Shown here: positions 8,630 to 16,647 of the stretch, piece by piece
How the letters are laid out: the number at the start of each line of letters is the position of its first letter
Position numbering within the stretch: position 1 is the stretch's first letter
Assembly: GCF_024347395.1 (NCBI RefSeq)
Contig: NZ_AP025472.1
Coordinates: 1-64,000, forward strand
DNA from: Vibrio cortegadensis
GTDB taxonomy: Bacteria > Pseudomonadota > Gammaproteobacteria > Enterobacterales > Vibrionaceae
Length of the DNA: 64,000 nt
Direction: 5' to 3'
Translations under genes and position numbers: made by a program
The notes under the pieces: model-generated
Told to the model about the DNA's origin: nothing
Seen by the model: the letters and a program-made list of their open reading frames with translations, nothing else
Database searches by the model: none

Positions 8630-10696
8630 TTATTTCTGTAGAAGAGAAATATCAGCAATCTGTAGGAACAGGTTACGTAGGTTGTTCAGTAGCGTTAGAC
8701 GGTTCTTCTTAAGCGCTTCGTCATCAGCCATAACCATTACGTTATCGAAGAATGCATCAACGGGTTCACGTAGGTCAGCAAGTTTGCTTAGGGCTTCTTG
8801 GTAGTTACCTGTTGCGAATGCTGGTTCTAGTGCTTCTGTCATTACTTCAACGTTTTCAGCTAGAGCTTTCTCTGCGTCTTCTTGAAGAAGAGCTAGATCG
8901 ATTTCAGCTGGTAGTTCGCCATCGAATTTCGCAAGGATGTTACCTACACGTTTGTTCGCTGCTGCTAGTGCTTCTGCTGCTTCCAGTTCACGGAAGTGAG
9001 AAACGGCTTTAACACGTTGGTCAAAGTCAGCTGGCTTAGTTGGACGACGTGCTAGTACCGCTTGGATGATATCAACGCTGAAACCAGCATCTTGGTACCA
9101 TGCGCGGAAACGTCCTAGCATGAAGTCGATAACGTCAGCTTCTACGTTTTCGTTGGTTAGCTTGTCGCCTAGTAGCTCTTTCGCTTTACCGATCAGATCA
9201 GTTAGGTCTAGGTTGTAGCCGTTTTCAACGATGATACGTAGTACACCTAGTGATGCACGACGTAGCGCGAATGGGTCAGAACCTTTTGGTGCTTGGCCAA
9301 TACCGAAGATACCTACGATAGTGTCTAGCTTGTCTGCCATTGCGACTGCTGAAGAGATCCCCGTGCTTGGTAGGTCGTCACCGGCGAAACGAGGCATGTA
9401 TTGCTCGTAAAGTGCTAGTGCTACTTGCTCGTCTTCGCCATCGTGTGTTGCGTAGTGCATGCCCATCACACCTTGCGTATCCGTAAATTCGAATACCATA
9501 GACGTCATTAGGTCACACTTAGCCAGTAGGCCAGCACGCTTAGACTTTTCAACGTCAGCATCGATTTGCTCAGCAATGTAGCCAGCAAGTTCTGTGATGC
9601 GGTCTGTTTTGTCTTTGATTGTGCCCAGTTGCTTCTGGAAGATCGCTTGGTCTAGTTCAGGTAGACGATCGATCAGCGGACGCTTACGGTCTGTGTTGAA
9701 GAAGAACTCAGCATCAGCAAGACGTGGACGTACAACCTTCTCGTTACCTTCGATTACGTGACGAGGCTCTTTAGACTCGATGTTCGAAACAAAGATGAAG
9801 TTTGGCAGAAGATTTTTGTCTGCATCATAAACAGGGAAGTACTTTTGGTCGCCTTTCATGGTGTAAACCAAGGCTTCAGAAGGCACTTTTAGGAACTCCT
9901 GCTCAAATTTAGCAGTAAGCACCACTGGCCATTCAACCAAAGAGGTAACTTCTTCAACAAGGTCATCTTCTAGGTCAGCAATACCGCCAACTGCGTCTGC
10001 TGCTTTTTTAGCATCAGCAAGGATGATCGCTTTACGCGCATCGTAATCTGCCATTACTTTACCGCGCTCTTCTAGGATCGCAGGGTACTGGTCAGCAGAG
10101 TCGATTGTGAACTCTTGTTCGCCCATGAAACGGTGGCCACGGATAGTACGAGCAGAAGCTACGCCTAGGATTTCGCCTTCAACAAGCTCATCACCTAGTA
10201 GTACTGTCAGTGTTTTCACTGGACGGATAAATTGAATGTCTGAGTTACCCCAGCGCATTGCTTTAGGAATTGGTAGGCCCGCGAGTGCTTTCGCAGCGAT
10301 GTCCATTACCAATTCTTGAACTGGTTTGCCAGCTACTTCTTGTTTGAAAAGAAGCCATTCGCCTTTGTCTGTTTTCAGACGATCAGCTTGCTCAACAGTA
10401 ATACCGTTACCACGAGCCCAACCTTGTGCTGCTTTGGTCGCGTTGCCTTCAGCATCGAATGCTACAGAAATTGCAGGACCACGTTTTTCAACGACTTTGT
10501 CTGCTTGGCCTTCAGCCAGTGCTGTCACTTTAAGTGCTAGGCGGCGAGGTGCTGCGTACCACTTGATGCCTTCGTGAGAAAGTTCAGCAGATTTAAGACC
10601 AGCTTCAAAGTTAGAAGCAAAGGCTTCTGCTAGAGAACGAAGTGCTGTTGGTGGAAGCTCTTCCGTACCTAGTTCAATTAGAAAATTCTTCGCCAT
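8630..10696 (-). CDS. glyS: Glycine-tRNA ligase beta subunit
   Basis: GlyS is the tRNA-binding subunit of the heterotetrameric bacterial glycyl-tRNA synthetase and carries tRNA recognition and HD-type domains. The 688-residue length is normal. The N-terminus NFLIELGTEELPP is the family hallmark, and the ALRRASLGVLRI stretch lies near 465. It starts 2 bases after the glyQ stop, so the two subunits are translationally coupled. A terminator follows. Confidence 0.97.
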   Translation of the reverse strand: MAKNFLIELGTEELPPTALRSLAEAFASNFEAGLKSAELSHEGIKWYAAPRRLALKVTALAEGQADKVVEKRGPAISVAFDAEGNATKAAQGWARGNGITVEQADRLKTDKGEWLLFKQEVAGKPVQELVMDIAAKALAGLPIPKAMRWGNSDIQFIRPVKTLTVLLGDELVEGEILGVASARTIRGHRFMGEQEFTIDSADQYPAILEERGKVMADYDARKAIILADAKKAADAVGGIADLEDDLVEEVTSLVEWPVVLTAKFEQEFLKVPSEALVYTMKGDQKYFPVYDADKNLLPNFIFVSNIESKEPRHVIEGNEKVVRPRLADAEFFFNTDRKRPLIDRLPELDQAIFQKQLGTIKDKTDRITELAGYIAEQIDADVEKSKRAGLLAKCDLMTSMVFEFTDTQGVMGMHYATHDGEDEQVALALYEQYMPRFAGDDLPSTGISSAVAMADKLDTIVGIFGIGQAPKGSDPFALRRASLGVLRIIVENGYNLDLTDLIGKAKELLGDKLTNENVEADVIDFMLGRFRAWYQDAGFSVDIIQAVLARRPTKPADFDQRVKAVSHFRELEAAEALAAANKRVGNILAKFDGELPAEIDLALLQEDAEKALAENVEVMTEALEPAFATGNYQEALSKLADLREPVDAFFDNVMVMADDEALKKNRLTLLNNLRNLFLQIADISLLQK

Positions 10697-10698
10697 AG

Positions 10699-11619
10699 TT
10701 ACTTCTCCTCGCTCTTCTTACACATTGGGAAGCCAAGTGCTTCACGTGATGCGTAGTACGCTTCTGCTACCGCTTTAGTCAGGTTGCGAATACGAAGGAT
10801 GTAACGCTGACGTTCTGTTACTGAAATTGCTTTACGAGCATCAAGTAGGTTAAATGCATGACCCGCTTTAAGAATGCGCTCGTAAGCTGGAAGTGGCAGT
10901 GGTTTTTCTAGTTCAAGTAGCTCTTTACACTCTTTCTCACACTGGTCAAAGAAACCGAATAGGAAATCTACGTCTGCGTGTTCAAAGTTGTAAGTTGACT
11001 GCTCAACTTCGTTTTGGTGGAAGATATCACCGTAAGTCACGTTAGAACCATCTGGTGCTACGTTCCATACAAGATCGTAAACTGAGTCTACTTCTTGGAT
11101 GTACATTGCTAGACGCTCAATACCGTAAGTGATCTCACCTGTTACTGGTTTACATTCAAGGCCGCCAACTTGTTGGAAGTAAGTGAATTGAGTCACTTCC
11201 ATGCCATTTAGCCATACTTCCCAGCCAAGACCCCAAGCACCCAACGTCGGGTTTTCCCAGTTGTCTTCTACGAAGCGAATATCATGCACAAGTGGATCGA
11301 CACCAAGCACTTCAAGAGAGCCTAGGTACAACTCCTGAATATTATCTGGAGAAGGTTTTAGTGCTACTTGGAATTGATAGTAGTGCTGCAGACGGTTTGG
11401 GTTTTCACCGTAACGGCCATCAGTAGGACGACGTGAAGGTTGAACGTATGCCGTAGACATTGGCTCTGGGCCAAGTGCACGTAAACATGTCATTGGGTGA
11501 GAGGTACCCGCACCTACTTCCATATCCAAAGGTTGAACAATGGTACAACCGTTTTGAGCCCAATAATCCTGCAGCGCGAGGATCATTCCCTGGAAGGTTT
11601 TGATATCGTATTTTTGCAT
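10699..11619 (-). CDS. glyQ: Glycine-tRNA ligase alpha subunit
   Basis: GlyQ is the catalytic class II subunit that activates glycine. The 306-residue protein begins MQKYDIKTFQGMILALQDYW and contains MTCLRALGPEPM and the PSRRPTDGRYGENPNRLQHY block, both strongly conserved in the family. It is the first gene of the glyQS operon. Confidence 0.97.
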   Translation of the reverse strand: MQKYDIKTFQGMILALQDYWAQNGCTIVQPLDMEVGAGTSHPMTCLRALGPEPMSTAYVQPSRRPTDGRYGENPNRLQHYYQFQVALKPSPDNIQELYLGSLEVLGVDPLVHDIRFVEDNWENPTLGAWGLGWEVWLNGMEVTQFTYFQQVGGLECKPVTGEITYGIERLAMYIQEVDSVYDLVWNVAPDGSNVTYGDIFHQNEVEQSTYNFEHADVDFLFGFFDQCEKECKELLELEKPLPLPAYERILKAGHAFNLLDARKAISVTERQRYILRIRNLTKAVAEAYYASREALGFPMCKKSEEK

Positions 11620-11955
11620 AATTAAATTCGCGCGATTCTTTTGTCTGAGTTCTGAAAATAACCTTCGATTATACGCAGATATTCAGAAAGCGAGTAGGGG
11701 CAATGTTGGTTATTTAATCAGCATGGTTCGAGTTTTCGCTGTTTTTTGATTATTTTTAGTTGAAGAGGTGGGAGTTAAAGGAAAAATCGGTTGAACTTCA
11801 TTTATTCGTGAATTTTAACGCGCATCTAAAATAAGGATAAATAGAGCCTTTTTGTTGGATGAATTAAGCCTTAATGACTGAGTTATTACTGAGTAGCAAA
11901 ACGAAATTTAGCTTAGATCAAAATCTCATCCGAAATCGTATTTAAGCGTGATGAC

Positions 11956-11971
11956 TGACACACAAGTGTCA
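11956..11971. promoter_or_regulatory. Inverted repeat in the glyQ/small-membrane-gene intergenic region
   Basis: TGACAC-ACAA-GTGTCA is a perfect 6+6 inverted repeat, 52 bases before the next plus-strand gene and close to a possible -10 region (TACTTTAAT). The 403-base intergenic stretch 11620-12022 otherwise holds only the presumed divergent promoters; I see no gene in it. The regulator is unknown. Confidence 0.4.
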
Positions 11972-12022
11972 CAATTGTCATGCTACTTTAATCTTAAGAG
12001 TTACAAATAGGAGGGTACGATT

Positions 12023-12280
12023 ATGTTGACTCGCTATATGGGAATGACTCCAGAAAAACAAAGTTATCTTTTTACCGTTGGCTTAGCGTTAACTTTGTTA
12101 GGTATGGTTTTGACTGAAATGTGGTTACCTATGGTGGTTGGTTCTATTGTCATGACGGGCCTTGCTGCTGAAGCTTGGATCCGAGTCGCACATATTATTC
12201 CAATGCGTAAGGATATGCGTGAAATGCAACACCAACTCGATAAGCTTCAATCACAACTGCATAATGTTGAAAAAGAATAA
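12023..12280 (+). CDS. Small membrane protein of unknown function (85 aa)
   Basis: I do not recognise a named family. Two hydrophobic segments (about 14-31 and 34-52) predict a membrane hairpin, followed by a charged, heptad-like C-terminal tail (about 60-85: MRKDMREMQHQLDKLQSQL) that could form a coiled coil. The start is well supported by the ribosome site AGGAGGG. The gene is monocistronic, with an inverted repeat upstream and a strong terminator immediately after the stop. Confidence 0.75.
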   Translation: MLTRYMGMTPEKQSYLFTVGLALTLLGMVLTEMWLPMVVGSIVMTGLAAEAWIRVAHIIPMRKDMREMQHQLDKLQSQLHNVEKE

Positions 12281-12314
12281 AAAAAGCCGCCAGTTAGTCA
12301 TATGGCGGCTTTTT
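12281..12314 (+). terminator. Bidirectional intrinsic terminator
   Basis: AAAAAGCCGCCA and TGGCGGCTTTTT form a 12-bp stem with A and T runs on both sides. It lies between the convergent small membrane gene and tusA and can serve both. Confidence 0.85.
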
Positions 12315-12361
12315 CTTTGATTCTTACTGAGCTTTTTCAGTCAACGAGTCGTTAAATTTAA

Positions 12362-12613
12362 CTACTCTTCTAATCCTTTTCTGATCAAATAGGTATAAGG
12401 CAGGCTTTCTACTTGAGCACTCACAAGTTGATGATCCATAAAGCGACAAAAACTTGGGATATCTCGCGTGGTGGAAGGATCGTCAGCTTTTACTAATAGT
12501 ACGTCGCCATCCTGCATGTTGCGTATTGTCTTCCTAACCATCATTACCGGCTCTGGGCAGCGTAATCCTTCCGCTTCAAGTGTGTGAGTGGCCAGTTCCA
12601 AATTGATTGTCAT
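12362..12613 (-). CDS. tusA: Sulfurtransferase TusA
   Basis: TusA accepts persulfide sulfur from IscS and passes it to the TusBCD-TusE relay for 2-thiouridine formation in tRNA; it also affects sulfur distribution to molybdenum cofactor. The 83-residue protein has the catalytic cysteine at 19 in the family motif CPEP (19-22), and GDVLLVKADDPSTTRDIPSFCRF is typical. It is transcribed alone on the minus strand. Confidence 0.95.
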   Translation of the reverse strand: MTINLELATHTLEAEGLRCPEPVMMVRKTIRNMQDGDVLLVKADDPSTTRDIPSFCRFMDHQLVSAQVESLPYTYLIRKGLEE

Positions 12614-12754
12614 GGTGATATCTCTAGTGTTTTATCGTGCTTTTGAGCTGGGAATGATACTTCTGTAGAAAAAATATGCAATAACCCTTGGCAAATCGAT
12701 CTATTTGTTTTAACTTAATTAACAACCTAGTAACAATTGAGCTAAGGAGTGGCG

Positions 12755-12940
12755 ATGTTGACTGCACTAGATAGGTTAACGATTTATTCGGTTTTATGCT
12801 TTATCTCTTTTTGTGCCTTAGTGCTTAGGTCACCAGAAGATGCGTCATTTATGCCTTTGATTGGTATGAGTGCCACAATTATTGGTATTTGGATTGAGAT
12901 GCGCCGTTGGCATAGCTCTTCGGAAGAACAAGAAAACTAA
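12755..12940 (+). CDS. Small membrane protein of unknown function (61 aa)
   Basis: Two hydrophobic segments (about 8-23 and 32-47) and a charged tail suggest a tiny inner-membrane protein. The ATG at 12755 is preferred over the in-frame GTG at 12749 because the ribosome site AAGGAG (12744-12749) overlaps the GTG and sits five bases before the ATG. No family is recognised. It ends with its own terminator ahead of the LysR gene. Confidence 0.65.
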   Translation: MLTALDRLTIYSVLCFISFCALVLRSPEDASFMPLIGMSATIIGIWIEMRRWHSSSEEQEN

Positions 12941-12993
12941 ATCCAAACCTGAACAACACCTTATTCCGACACTATCCCCATTTTTCTTGGGCT

Positions 12994-13020
12994 TCCCCGC
13001 TTAACTGCGGGATTTTTTTT
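12994..13020 (+). terminator. Intrinsic terminator upstream of the LysR gene
   Basis: TCCCCGC, loop TTAACT and GCGGGA are followed by eight T residues. It ends transcription of the 61-residue membrane protein gene. Confidence 0.8.
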
Positions 13021-13069
13021 ATCTAATGCATGGTATAAATGTGAAGTGTCAGTTCGCAGGATTAAGATT

Positions 13070-14014
13070 GTGGAATTAGAAGAGATATATCGTCGCGATT
13101 TAAATTTATTAGTCGCATTAAAAGTGTTACTCGAAGAGAGCAGCGTCAGTCGGGCAGCCGTTCGCCTTAACTTGAGCCAGTCTGCGATGAGTCGAGTGTT
13201 AGGGCGCTTACGTGACATGCTAGATGATCCTCTTTTTACTCGCCAAGGTCAGCATCTTGTCCCAACTGAAAAAGCGCGTGAAATTAATTCTCGGATCAAT
13301 CAGCCGCTGGAGTCTTTACGCCAACTTCTTACTCCCAGTGATTTTTCTCCTCTGTATTGCGATCAGCACTTTATTATTGCGACGACAGATTATGCGATGC
13401 AGACGATCTTGCCTTATGCCTTGCCTAAAATTTATGAGCAAGCCCCGAATATCTCTTTGGAGTTTGCTCCACTGCAACATGAGCACTTATTTAAACAACT
13501 CAGCACTGAGCGTGTGGATATGGCAATTTGTAGGCCGATAGGTTCTGTTGCCCCACTGAAGCAAGAAGTTTTAGGGCTGGTGGGCGTGTCTTGTCTGGTG
13601 TCTAAGAATCACCCATTAGCAAATAAGCCGCTGTCGCTGGAAGATTATGTGTCACTGCCTCATGCGATGATCGCGATAAGTGATGGGGTGAAAGCTCTGC
13701 TTGATAATGCGCTCGTCAATCAAAAAGAGCGCCGTATGGTGCTACGTGCTTATCACTTAGAAGCCGCGTTGGCGATTGTCGATAAGATGCCATTAGTGAT
13801 CACTGTCCCTGCTGATTTAGCTTATCTTGTTGCAGAACGTTATGATTTGGTGGTTAAACGGCTTCCATTTGAGTTTACACCGTTTGATTATTCTCTGATT
13901 TGGCATTCACGTTGTGATACGTCACCTGCTCAGGCTTGGCTGCGCCGCGTACTTAAAGATGAGTGTAGAAAGCTGATTACAAAAAGAGTGGAAGATATAG
14001 GTCTGGGCAGTTAG
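13070..14014 (+). CDS. LysR-family transcriptional regulator
   Basis: The protein (314 residues from this start) has an N-terminal winged helix-turn-helix (about 8-67; SVSRAAVRLNLSQSAMSRVLGRLR is the recognition region) and a periplasmic-binding-protein-like effector domain (about 90-300). The GTG at 13070 is chosen because AGGA lies about eight bases before it; an in-frame GTG at 13046 would add eight residues but has no visible ribosome site. It converges on acuI. Its target and effector are unknown; divergent partners, which often reveal LysR targets, are absent. Confidence 0.9.
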   Translation: MELEEIYRRDLNLLVALKVLLEESSVSRAAVRLNLSQSAMSRVLGRLRDMLDDPLFTRQGQHLVPTEKAREINSRINQPLESLRQLLTPSDFSPLYCDQHFIIATTDYAMQTILPYALPKIYEQAPNISLEFAPLQHEHLFKQLSTERVDMAICRPIGSVAPLKQEVLGLVGVSCLVSKNHPLANKPLSLEDYVSLPHAMIAISDGVKALLDNALVNQKERRMVLRAYHLEAALAIVDKMPLVITVPADLAYLVAERYDLVVKRLPFEFTPFDYSLIWHSRCDTSPAQAWLRRVLKDECRKLITKRVEDIGLGS

Positions 14015-14104
14015 TTGGATTCGTTATGGTTACTATTATTGATTAGGTTGATGGCGTGGATTTATTGAATCGCTTAGCTAATGTCTCAATAGACTGGATA
14101 TAAA

Positions 14105-14134
14105 AAAGGTGATGCCATGAGCATCACCTTTCTT
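14105..14134. terminator. Terminator between the LysR gene and acuI
   Basis: AAAGGTGATGC and GCATCACCTTT pair around CATGA, with A residues upstream and T residues downstream. It lies between two convergent genes and can serve both. Confidence 0.75.
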
Positions 14135-14171
14135 CTTTGGTGCTATCTTTTTTGAAGCGATAGCATTTGGA

Positions 14172-15152
14172 CTAAATCTTAATCACAACACGACCTGTGA
14201 TTTGGCCGTTAGTGATATCTTCAGCGGCTTGGATAGCCTCTTCTAAAGAGACCTCTTTACTTGCTTGGTCATAGAATGACTCTGGTAATAGTTCAGAAAG
14301 TTGTTCCCACGCTTTAATGCGTTTCTCTCGTGGGCACATTACGGAATCAACACCTTGTAGGCGGACATTACGTAAAATAAATGGCATAACCGTTGTCGGT
14401 AAGTCAAAACCACCAGCAAGGCCACATGCAGCCACAACGCTGTTGTAATCCATTTGAGCTAATACTTTTGCTAATACTTTGCTGCCAACCGTATCAATCG
14501 CGCCTGCCCATAACTGTTTCTCTAATGGTTTTGCTGGTTCTTCAAGTTCAGCTCGCTCAACAATGCGGCTTGCTCCGAGTGATTTAAGTAGCTCTCCGTT
14601 TTCTGAAGCTCGGCCAGTGACGGCTGCTACTTTATAACCAAGTTGGTTAAGCAGAGTAATTGACACGCTGCCTACACCACCGCTTGAACCTGTCACGAGG
14701 ATCTCACCGTCTTCTGGTTTCACGCCTGCATCAACAATGGCCTGAACACAAAGCATTGCTGTAAAACCAGCGGTACCAATCGTCATTACTTTTTTAGCAT
14801 CAAGCCCTTTTGGCATAGGCACTAACCAGTCGCCCTTTAAGCTTGCTTTCTCTGCCATTCCGCCCCAGTGACCTTCACCAACGCCCCAACCAGTAAGAAC
14901 AACTTCATCACCTTCTTTATAGCGAGGGTCATCTGAGTGAGATACTTTCCCTGCTAAATCAATACCGGGAACCATTGGGAAGTTACGGATGATTCGTCCT
15001 TTACCTGTAATTGCTAATCCATCTTTGTAGTTTAGAGAAGAGTAGTTCACATCGATCTTTACGTTACCTTCAGGTAGCTGTGACTCTTCAATTTCGGTTA
15101 CCGCTGCGATGGTCTTTTTGTCTTCTTGGTTTAGGACTAATGCTTTAAACAT
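14172..15152 (-). CDS. acuI: Acrylyl-CoA reductase AcuI/YhdH (zinc-free MDR oxidoreductase)
   Basis: AcuI reduces toxic acryloyl-CoA to propionyl-CoA with NADPH; in marine bacteria this serves DMSP/acrylate catabolism. The 326-residue medium-chain dehydrogenase fold has an N-terminal GroES-like part and a Rossmann motif with VTGSSGGVGSVSI near 150-162. The start at 15152 (MFKALVLNQ) is preferred because GGAGA precedes it and it matches the usual length; an upstream in-frame start would add 18 unconvincing residues. Confidence 0.9.
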   Translation of the reverse strand: MFKALVLNQEDKKTIAAVTEIEESQLPEGNVKIDVNYSSLNYKDGLAITGKGRIIRNFPMVPGIDLAGKVSHSDDPRYKEGDEVVLTGWGVGEGHWGGMAEKASLKGDWLVPMPKGLDAKKVMTIGTAGFTAMLCVQAIVDAGVKPEDGEILVTGSSGGVGSVSITLLNQLGYKVAAVTGRASENGELLKSLGASRIVERAELEEPAKPLEKQLWAGAIDTVGSKVLAKVLAQMDYNSVVAACGLAGGFDLPTTVMPFILRNVRLQGVDSVMCPREKRIKAWEQLSELLPESFYDQASKEVSLEEAIQAAEDITNGQITGRVVIKI

Positions 15153-15338
15153 AAAAATTCTCCAGAGATTCCAATGTAGGTGTGGTGACATCGCTGAAAG
15201 GTTCAATATGGATTCAGCTTATCAATATCTGTTTTGTTAATGACAATGAGTGTAGGACAGAGTGATAAAGAAAAAAAATGATACTTTGACATGTTTACTA
15301 TGCGTTTTATGCATACATTAATTGTCGATGATCACCGA

Positions 15339-15378
15339 TAAAAAAAGAGATAGAAGGCGGTGTGTGCATTCTATCTCT
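15339..15378 (-). terminator. Intrinsic terminator downstream of fadBA
   Basis: On the minus strand AGAGATAGAA pairs with TTCTATCTCT across a 13-base loop and is followed by a T run. It is about 80 bases after the fadA stop and closes the fadBA operon. The interval 15153-15456 has no gene. Confidence 0.75.
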
Positions 15379-15456
15379 TCGTTTCATCGGGTGTATGCAG
15401 ACTCTTATGATATCCGCATACTGTCAGAACGCTTTAGCCTCTATGAATATTTAAAG

Positions 15457-16620
15457 CTATGGACGTTCAAAAATCGTCGCAATACCTTGGCCTAAACCAA
15501 TACACATTGTGGCTAACCCATACTTCGCATCTTTTGCTTCCATCAGGTTGATCAATGTTGTGGAGATACGAGAGCCAGAGCAACCCAGAGGGTGACCTAA
15601 CGCGATAGCGCCCCCATTTAGGTTGACCTTTTCATCGACTACATCGAGCAAACCTAAATCTTTCGCACACGGTAATGATTGTGCAGCAAAGGCTTCATTG
15701 AGCTCGACGACATCCATATCGCCTATCTCTAGGCCGGCACGTTTAAGTGCTTTTTGTGTCGCAGGAACTGGGCCATATCCCATGATTGAAGGATCGCAGC
15801 CAGCAATCGCCATAGAGCGAACTTTTGCTCGAATAGTTAAGCCGAGTTCGTTGGCTTTATCTTCACTCATGATGAGCATGGCAGAAGCACCATCAGATAG
15901 CGCTGAAGAGGTGCCCGCAGTGACCGTACCATTTGCAGGATCAAATACAGGACGGAGTTGAGATAAGCCTTCAACGGTTGTCTCCGGGCGGATAACTTCA
16001 TCATAATCTAATGTAAACAGCGATCCATCAGCGGCATGTGCTTCAGTAGGAAGGATTTCATTCTTGAAACGACCTTCTACAGTAGCGGCTTGTGCTCTGG
16101 CGTGAGAACGTGCCGCGAATGCATCTTGATCTTCACGGCTGATACCGTGCATTTTACCGAGCATTTCAGCGGTCAATCCCATCATGCCAGCGGCTTTAGC
16201 TACGTGCTTCGACATACCTGGGTGGAAATCAACCCCGTGGTTCATTGGGACGTGTCCCATGTGTTCAACACCGCCGATCAAGCAGATTTCAGCATCACCG
16301 ACCATGATGGAACGTGCCGCATCATGCAGAGCTTGCATAGATGAACCACATAAACGGTTCACCGTTACGGCACCAATTTCAATCGGCAGGCCAGCAAGTA
16401 GGGCGGCATTACGTGCCACGTTAAAGCCTTGTTCTAGTGTTTGCTGTACACAACCCCAATAAATATCTTCGATCTGTTTTGGGTCGACTTGAGGGTTACG
16501 CTCTAAAATGCCTTTCATTAAGTGAGCCGATAAATCTTCAGCTCTCGTGTGACGAAATGCTCCACCTTTAGAACGTCCCATCGGTGTACGAAGACAATCA
16601 ACAATTACTACGTTATTCAT
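15457..16620 (-). CDS. fadA: 3-ketoacyl-CoA thiolase FadA
   Basis: FadA is the beta subunit of the fatty-acid oxidation complex and cleaves 3-ketoacyl-CoA with CoA to release acetyl-CoA. The 387-residue protein keeps the acyl-accepting Cys91 (RLCGSSMQA), His343 (ALGHPLG) and Cys373 (MCIGLGQG). It lies 27 bases after fadB in the same operon. Confidence 0.97.
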   Translation of the reverse strand: MNNVVIVDCLRTPMGRSKGGAFRHTRAEDLSAHLMKGILERNPQVDPKQIEDIYWGCVQQTLEQGFNVARNAALLAGLPIEIGAVTVNRLCGSSMQALHDAARSIMVGDAEICLIGGVEHMGHVPMNHGVDFHPGMSKHVAKAAGMMGLTAEMLGKMHGISREDQDAFAARSHARAQAATVEGRFKNEILPTEAHAADGSLFTLDYDEVIRPETTVEGLSQLRPVFDPANGTVTAGTSSALSDGASAMLIMSEDKANELGLTIRAKVRSMAIAGCDPSIMGYGPVPATQKALKRAGLEIGDMDVVELNEAFAAQSLPCAKDLGLLDVVDEKVNLNGGAIALGHPLGCSGSRISTTLINLMEAKDAKYGLATMCIGLGQGIATIFERP

Positions 16621-16647
16621 CTTTATATTCCTTTTCCAAAGATAGAG

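Noticed and set aside
8752..9012. Leucine-rich frame antisense to glyS
   Set aside because: Composition reflects the opposite strand of Glu/Ala/Lys codons; no ribosome site.
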